Shown here: in pieces, positions 17,405-20,382 of the stretch
Numbering within the stretch: the stretch's first letter is position 1
How the letters are laid out: every line of letters begins with the position of its first letter
From: Thermoguttaceae bacterium
Lineage (GTDB): Bacteria; Planctomycetota; Planctomycetia; Pirellulales; Thermoguttaceae
Assembly (NCBI GenBank): GCA_024653385.1
Contig: JANLFZ010000048.1
Span: forward strand, 1 to 20,382
DNA length: 20,382 nt
Reading direction: 5' to 3'
Position numbers and translations under genes: made by a program
The notes under the pieces: generated by a model
Databases searched by the model: none
Told to the model about the DNA's origin: nothing
What the model saw: the letters and a program-made list of their open reading frames with translations, nothing else

Positions 17405-18493
17405 TCAGGGCGGCGATGCGGCGCCCGGCTTTTCGGGCGCGTCGGGCCCGGCCGACTGCCACGGGTCGCCGTCTTGGCTTTCCTCGACCGAGGCCGGCTT
17501 CTCTTTGGCCCGACGCTCGGCGTACTTGTCGAGCAGAAGGAAGACGCCCGCCGTCAACCCGCCCGCCAAGTAGCCGAAACCCGCTCCGAACGGAACGGCG
17601 AGAACCGCCAGGGCGCAAACCTCGTTGGGATCGGGCCCGCCGTATAACGATTGGGACGCCACGTAGAGCATGGCGACGGCGACTTCGATCGGGAACAGGA
17701 CCAGCCCCACCCAGATCGACGCCGCCCGGGGGTACTTGCCGCCGAAGAGCAGCATTTGCCCCAGCCCCACGCCCGCGAACAGCACCACCACCATCACGAA
17801 GACCACGGGATGGGCGCCGAGCAACTGGAGGGAGGCGTAGAGCACGGCGAACATCGTGGTGATGAGGAGCAGGGTGCCCAGGCCGAACCGGCGCGGCACA
17901 CCGGCGGCGGGCCGGTCCCAACGGGCCCCGGGGGGCCCACGACGCACGCCGAGATCCGGGACGGTCGGCGCGGCCGCCCCGGCACGCACCGACTCCTGCT
18001 CCACCAGCTTGCGCAACAGGTCGTAAGCAATGCCGTGCGCAAGCAGGACGTCGGCCAGCGGACCCTCAGCCCGGCCGATGATCGCCAAGATCAGGTGCTC
18101 GAGCCCGAGGTGCTCGTGGCCCAAGGCCCGCGACTCTTCCTGGGCCGCGTCGAGCCAGTGGTTCACCCAGGTCCGAAGTGCGGGCCAGTAGACCAGCGAC
18201 AGCGAGTCGCGCACCCGGCTCTCCGGACGGACCGCTACGTCCAACGCGCGGCGCGCGGCCAGTAGCTCGTCGACGTCGCAGGTCAGCCGCCACATGTCGA
18301 CGCCCGACTTTTCCAGAGCGACTAGTGGGAACGTCCGCTCCCAACGGAGAAACGTCCAGAAAAGCACCAGCGCGACCGACTCGCGATCGAGGGCCATGGG
18401 CAGTCGCACGGCCGCGCGGGCAGGGACCTGCTCGATCAACTCGATCAGCTCGCGAACCGCCCGCCGACCATAGAGACAACTCAGCACCGACAT
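17405..18493 (-). CDS. Clp_N domain protein with four membrane segments, no ATPase
   Basis: A 362-residue protein. The amino part (1-100) is of unknown fold. Residues about 110-165 carry a Clp repeat: WLDAAQEESRALGHEHLGLE and HLILAIIGRAEGPLADVLLA match the helical ClpA/ClpC amino domain that binds adaptors and substrates. The AAA+ modules that normally follow are absent. Instead a Pro/Arg-rich linker (170-203) leads to hydrophobic segments at about 204-222, 228-248, 258-280 and 295-322, then a charged cytoplasmic tail ending EKPGAASPP. It is therefore a membrane-anchored Clp_N protein, perhaps an adaptor or a scaffold; the role is unknown. The ATG at 18493 (GTGGGGA seven bases upstream) is preferred over the GTG at 18538, which has no Shine-Dalgarno. 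It converges on the DUF2721 gene and is transcribed away from the tandem repeats. Confidence 0.82.
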   Translation of the reverse strand: MSVLSCLYGRRAVRELIELIEQVPARAAVRLPMALDRESVALVLFWTFLRWERTFPLVALEKSGVDMWRLTCDVDELLAARRALDVAVRPESRVRDSLSLVYWPALRTWVNHWLDAAQEESRALGHEHLGLEHLILAIIGRAEGPLADVLLAHGIAYDLLRKLVEQESVRAGAAAPTVPDLGVRRGPPGARWDRPAAGVPRRFGLGTLLLITTMFAVLYASLQLLGAHPVVFVMVVVLFAGVGLGQMLLFGGKYPRAASIWVGLVLFPIEVAVAMLYVASQSLYGGPDPNEVCALAVLAVPFGAGFGYLAGGLTAGVFLLLDKYAERRAKEKPASVEESQDGDPWQSAGPDAPEKPGAASPP

Positions 18494-18557
18494 CGAGGCA
18501 TCCCCACCCGAAACGCCAATCGCGTAAGCCTGCCGCACGCAACCATACTAACCCGAA

Positions 18558-18673
18558 GCGCCAGCGAGGGCCACCTGCGTCCCGACGCGCCAGCGAGGGC
18601 CACCTGCGTCCCGACGCGCCAGCGAGGGCCACAGACGTCTCGGCGCGCCCGCGAGGGCCTGACCGGCTCCCTA
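18558..18673. repeat. 29-bp tandem repeats (GCGCCAGCGAGGG family)
   Basis: Four head-to-tail 29-base units start at 18558, 18587, 18616 and 18645, each opening with GCGCCAGCGAGGGCC or a close variant (unit 4 has GCGCCCGCGAGGGCC). Units 1 and 2 are identical, unit 3 diverges in its second half and unit 4 further. The unit begins inside the phrase CCCGAAGCGCCAGCGAGGG, which I recall as a frequent intergenic repeat of Pirellulales genomes. It sits in the 226-base gap upstream of the Clp_N gene and downstream of the CRTAC1 gene, with no ORF of its own. Confidence 0.85.
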
Positions 18674-18719
18674 CACGCTTACATGCCCACGGGGCCCAGC
18701 AGGTCTCGGCCACCCGCGA

Positions 18720-20382
18720 TCATCGCGCCAGGGGGCGGCCCTCGCCCTCGTTGAGGTCGAGGATCCGGTCGGCCGGCAGGTTCTCGAAGACCTCGGTGCG
18801 GCCGCCGAGCCAGCGGACTTCGATGCGGTCGACTTTCGTGTGCTTTCCCAAGCCGAAATGGAGGCGTGTCCCGTAGTGGCTCTGGTAACTTCGGCCGCTG
18901 TGCACCTCGTCGACTTGCACGAGGTCGCCCGCCACGACCTTCACGCGCGATCCCACGCCGTCGGAGTTGCACCGGATGCCGCGCAGGCGCACCGCGACCC
19001 AGTGGTTGTCACCCGGCGACTCGTTGCGGAGGATCGTGGGCCCTCGGCGGGAATTGAGCACCACGATGTCGATTCGGCCGTCGTTGTCGAGGTCGTCGAA
19101 GGCGGCGCCGCGGCCGGTCAGGAGGACCTGCACCCCGTCGCCGGCGGAGGAGGAGACATCGACGAATCGCCCGCCGACGTTCCGCAGGAGCACGGGCCGG
19201 ACCATGTAGCTGGTCGTGTCGTCGCGCTGGGCGATGTTGTCGTCGAAATGCCCGCACGCGATGAACAGGTCCTTCCATCCGTCGTTGTCGAAATCGACCA
19301 AGCCGCAGCCCCACTTGACATGCGCGAAGGAGCCCTGGCCGGCGCCGGTGATGCGTGTCACGTCGTCGAACAAGCCGCCGCCGAGATTGCGATACAGGAC
19401 GGGCGGTTCGCGGTGGTAGGCGGTGACGAAGAAATCGAGCCGGCCGTCGCGGTCGAAATCGGCGCACTCGACGCCCATGTTTCCGTGCGGGGTCCCCGAG
19501 GCCTCGTACGCGACGCCCGATGGGAGCCCCACCTCGTCGAACTTGCCTCGCCCGTCGTTGCGGAAGAGGAAATTGGGCATGACGTCGTTGGCGACGAAGA
19601 TGTCGGTATCGCCGTCGTCGTCGAAGTCGGCGGCGATCATGCCCATGCCGGTGCCGGCGTGGGCCCCGATGCCCGACTCGCGGCTGGCATCGGCGAACGT
19701 CCCGTCGCCCTGGTTGCGGAAGAGGTTGTCGGGAACGCCGGCGTAGTCCATCGGGCTGGCGTACGTGAGCTGGCCCATGACCCGCCGCGACACGTGGGTC
19801 TCGAAGGTGAAGTTCACGTAGTTGGCCACGTAGAGGTCGAGATCGCCGTCGCCGTCGATGTCGAGAAAGCACGTGCCCGCCCCCACCTTGGACCCGCGGT
19901 CCACGCCGGCATGTCGGGTGGCGTCGGCGAACGTTCCGTCGCCGCGGTTGCGGTAAAGCACGTTCGGGCCGAACTGGTTCAGATAGAGGTCGGGCAAGCC
20001 GTCGTTGTTGTAGTCGGCGGCGGCCACGCCCAGTCCGAACCCGGTGTCGCCCACCCCGGCCTGTTCCGTCACGTCGGCAAACCGGAAGCCGCCGAGGTTG
20101 CGGTACAGGGCGTCGCGCGGGGGTCGATCGGCGCGGGCCCCCGGCAACGGCGCGCCGTTGAGAAAGTACAGGTCGATCAGCCCGTCGCCGTCGTAATCGA
20201 AGGTGGCCATCCCCGAGGCGACGTACTCGACGATGTAGCGCCTTCCGCTGGATCCGTCGGTGTGCTGGAAGGTAATGCCGGTCGAGCGGGTGACGTCGCG
20301 CAACACGATCGGGCCCTCGGCGGCGCGGACCTGGCAGGCCGCCCCGAGCACCGTGGCCACGACCACGAGACTACTTCTTCGC
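18720..20382 (-). CDS. CRTAC1-family secreted protein: seven FG-GAP/VCBS repeats plus UnbV/ASPIC domain (5' partial)
   Basis: At least 553 residues are visible. The frame stays open to the window edge and reads RRSSLVVVATVLGAACQVRA-AEG. That is the positive n-region and hydrophobic core of a signal peptide, so the true start is probably a few codons outside; a GTG at 20366 would leave no n-region. Seven calcium-binding FG-GAP-type motifs follow, each of the form D-x-[DN]-x-DG-x-x-D: DYDGDGLID, DYNNDGLPD, DIDGDGDLD, DFDDDGDTD, DFDRDGRLD, DFDNDGWKD and DLDNDGRID. This number suits a seven-bladed propeller. The carboxy end (VAVRLRGIRCNSDGVGSRVKV to the stop) is an ASPIC/UnbV domain with SGRSYQSHYG and LHFGLG. 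Such proteins are abundant and exported in Planctomycetes, but their ligands are unknown. Confidence 0.92.
   Translation of the reverse strand, partial: RRSSLVVVATVLGAACQVRAAEGPIVLRDVTRSTGITFQHTDGSSGRRYIVEYVASGMATFDYDGDGLIDLYFLNGAPLPGARADRPPRDALYRNLGGFRFADVTEQAGVGDTGFGLGVAAADYNNDGLPDLYLNQFGPNVLYRNRGDGTFADATRHAGVDRGSKVGAGTCFLDIDGDGDLDLYVANYVNFTFETHVSRRVMGQLTYASPMDYAGVPDNLFRNQGDGTFADASRESGIGAHAGTGMGMIAADFDDDGDTDIFVANDVMPNFLFRNDGRGKFDEVGLPSGVAYEASGTPHGNMGVECADFDRDGRLDFFVTAYHREPPVLYRNLGGGLFDDVTRITGAGQGSFAHVKWGCGLVDFDNDGWKDLFIACGHFDDNIAQRDDTTSYMVRPVLLRNVGGRFVDVSSSAGDGVQVLLTGRGAAFDDLDNDGRIDIVVLNSRRGPTILRNESPGDNHWVAVRLRGIRCNSDGVGSRVKVVAGDLVQVDEVHSGRSYQSHYGTRLHFGLGKHTKVDRIEVRWLGGRTEVFENLPADRILDLNEGEGRPLAR

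Noticed and set aside
18558..18673. CRISPR array.
   Set aside because: Units are contiguous 29-mers without unique spacers, and no cas genes are present.
20352..20382. GTG at 20366 as the start of the CRTAC1-family gene.
   Set aside because: The frame continues upstream with Arg-Arg-Ser-Ser-Leu before the hydrophobic core, as expected for a signal peptide whose Met lies outside the window.

Overview
The window is GC-rich, densely coding DNA that fits a member of the Planctomycetota, probably Pirellulales. That placement is an inference. It rests on secreted parallel beta-helix and glycoside-hydrolase-like proteins, a CRTAC1-type FG-GAP/UnbV protein, a giant Ser/Thr-kinase/ATPase/histidine-kinase fusion, a heme-motif sensor kinase, and a short tandem repeat containing GCGCCAGCGAGGGCC. 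Repeats of that flavour (translating as NPKRQRG) are, from memory, common in Pirellulales intergenic DNA. No rRNA, tRNA, transposase, integrase or CRISPR array was seen.

Layout, left to right. The 3' part of a beta-helix protein (1-1219, +) converges on an FGGY carbohydrate kinase (1247-2797, -). A divergent region leads to a membrane sensor histidine kinase with a CX3CH heme-like motif (2980-4728, +), whose stop overlaps the start of rnhA, RNase HI (4725-5207, +). Converging on these is a two-gene cassette on the minus strand: a RecF/OLD-like AAA ATPase (5863-6870) and a TOPRIM-like DUF4276/DUF4435-type protein (5222-5866), joined by an ATGA overlap. It resembles the split ATPase+TOPRIM architecture of PARIS-type defence systems and is the best candidate here for an undescribed system. 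A 196-base intergenic region with three perfect inverted repeats separates it from a secreted glycoside-hydrolase-like protein (7067-9274, +).

The middle is filled by one gene of about 6 kb (9363-15329, -). It encodes a Ser/Thr-kinase-like domain lacking the HRD aspartate, an AAA ATPase, a helical TPR-like region, GAF, HisKA, HATPase, a degenerate receiver and a canonical receiver. Divergent from it is a methyltransferase (15741-16835, +), perhaps related to PhcB-type fatty-acid methyl ester synthases, followed after 7 bases by a DUF2721 membrane protein (16843-17388, +). Converging on that pair is a Clp_N domain fused to four predicted membrane helices without any ATPase (17405-18493, -). 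The window ends with 29-bp tandem repeats (18558-18673) and a seven-repeat CRTAC1-family secreted protein (18720 to the window edge, -).

Three themes emerge: carbohydrate handling (beta-helix, FGGY kinase, hydrolase), sensing and signalling (two histidine kinases, possibly a methyl-ester signal synthase), and a small likely defence cassette. Links between genes beyond overlap and adjacency are inference.
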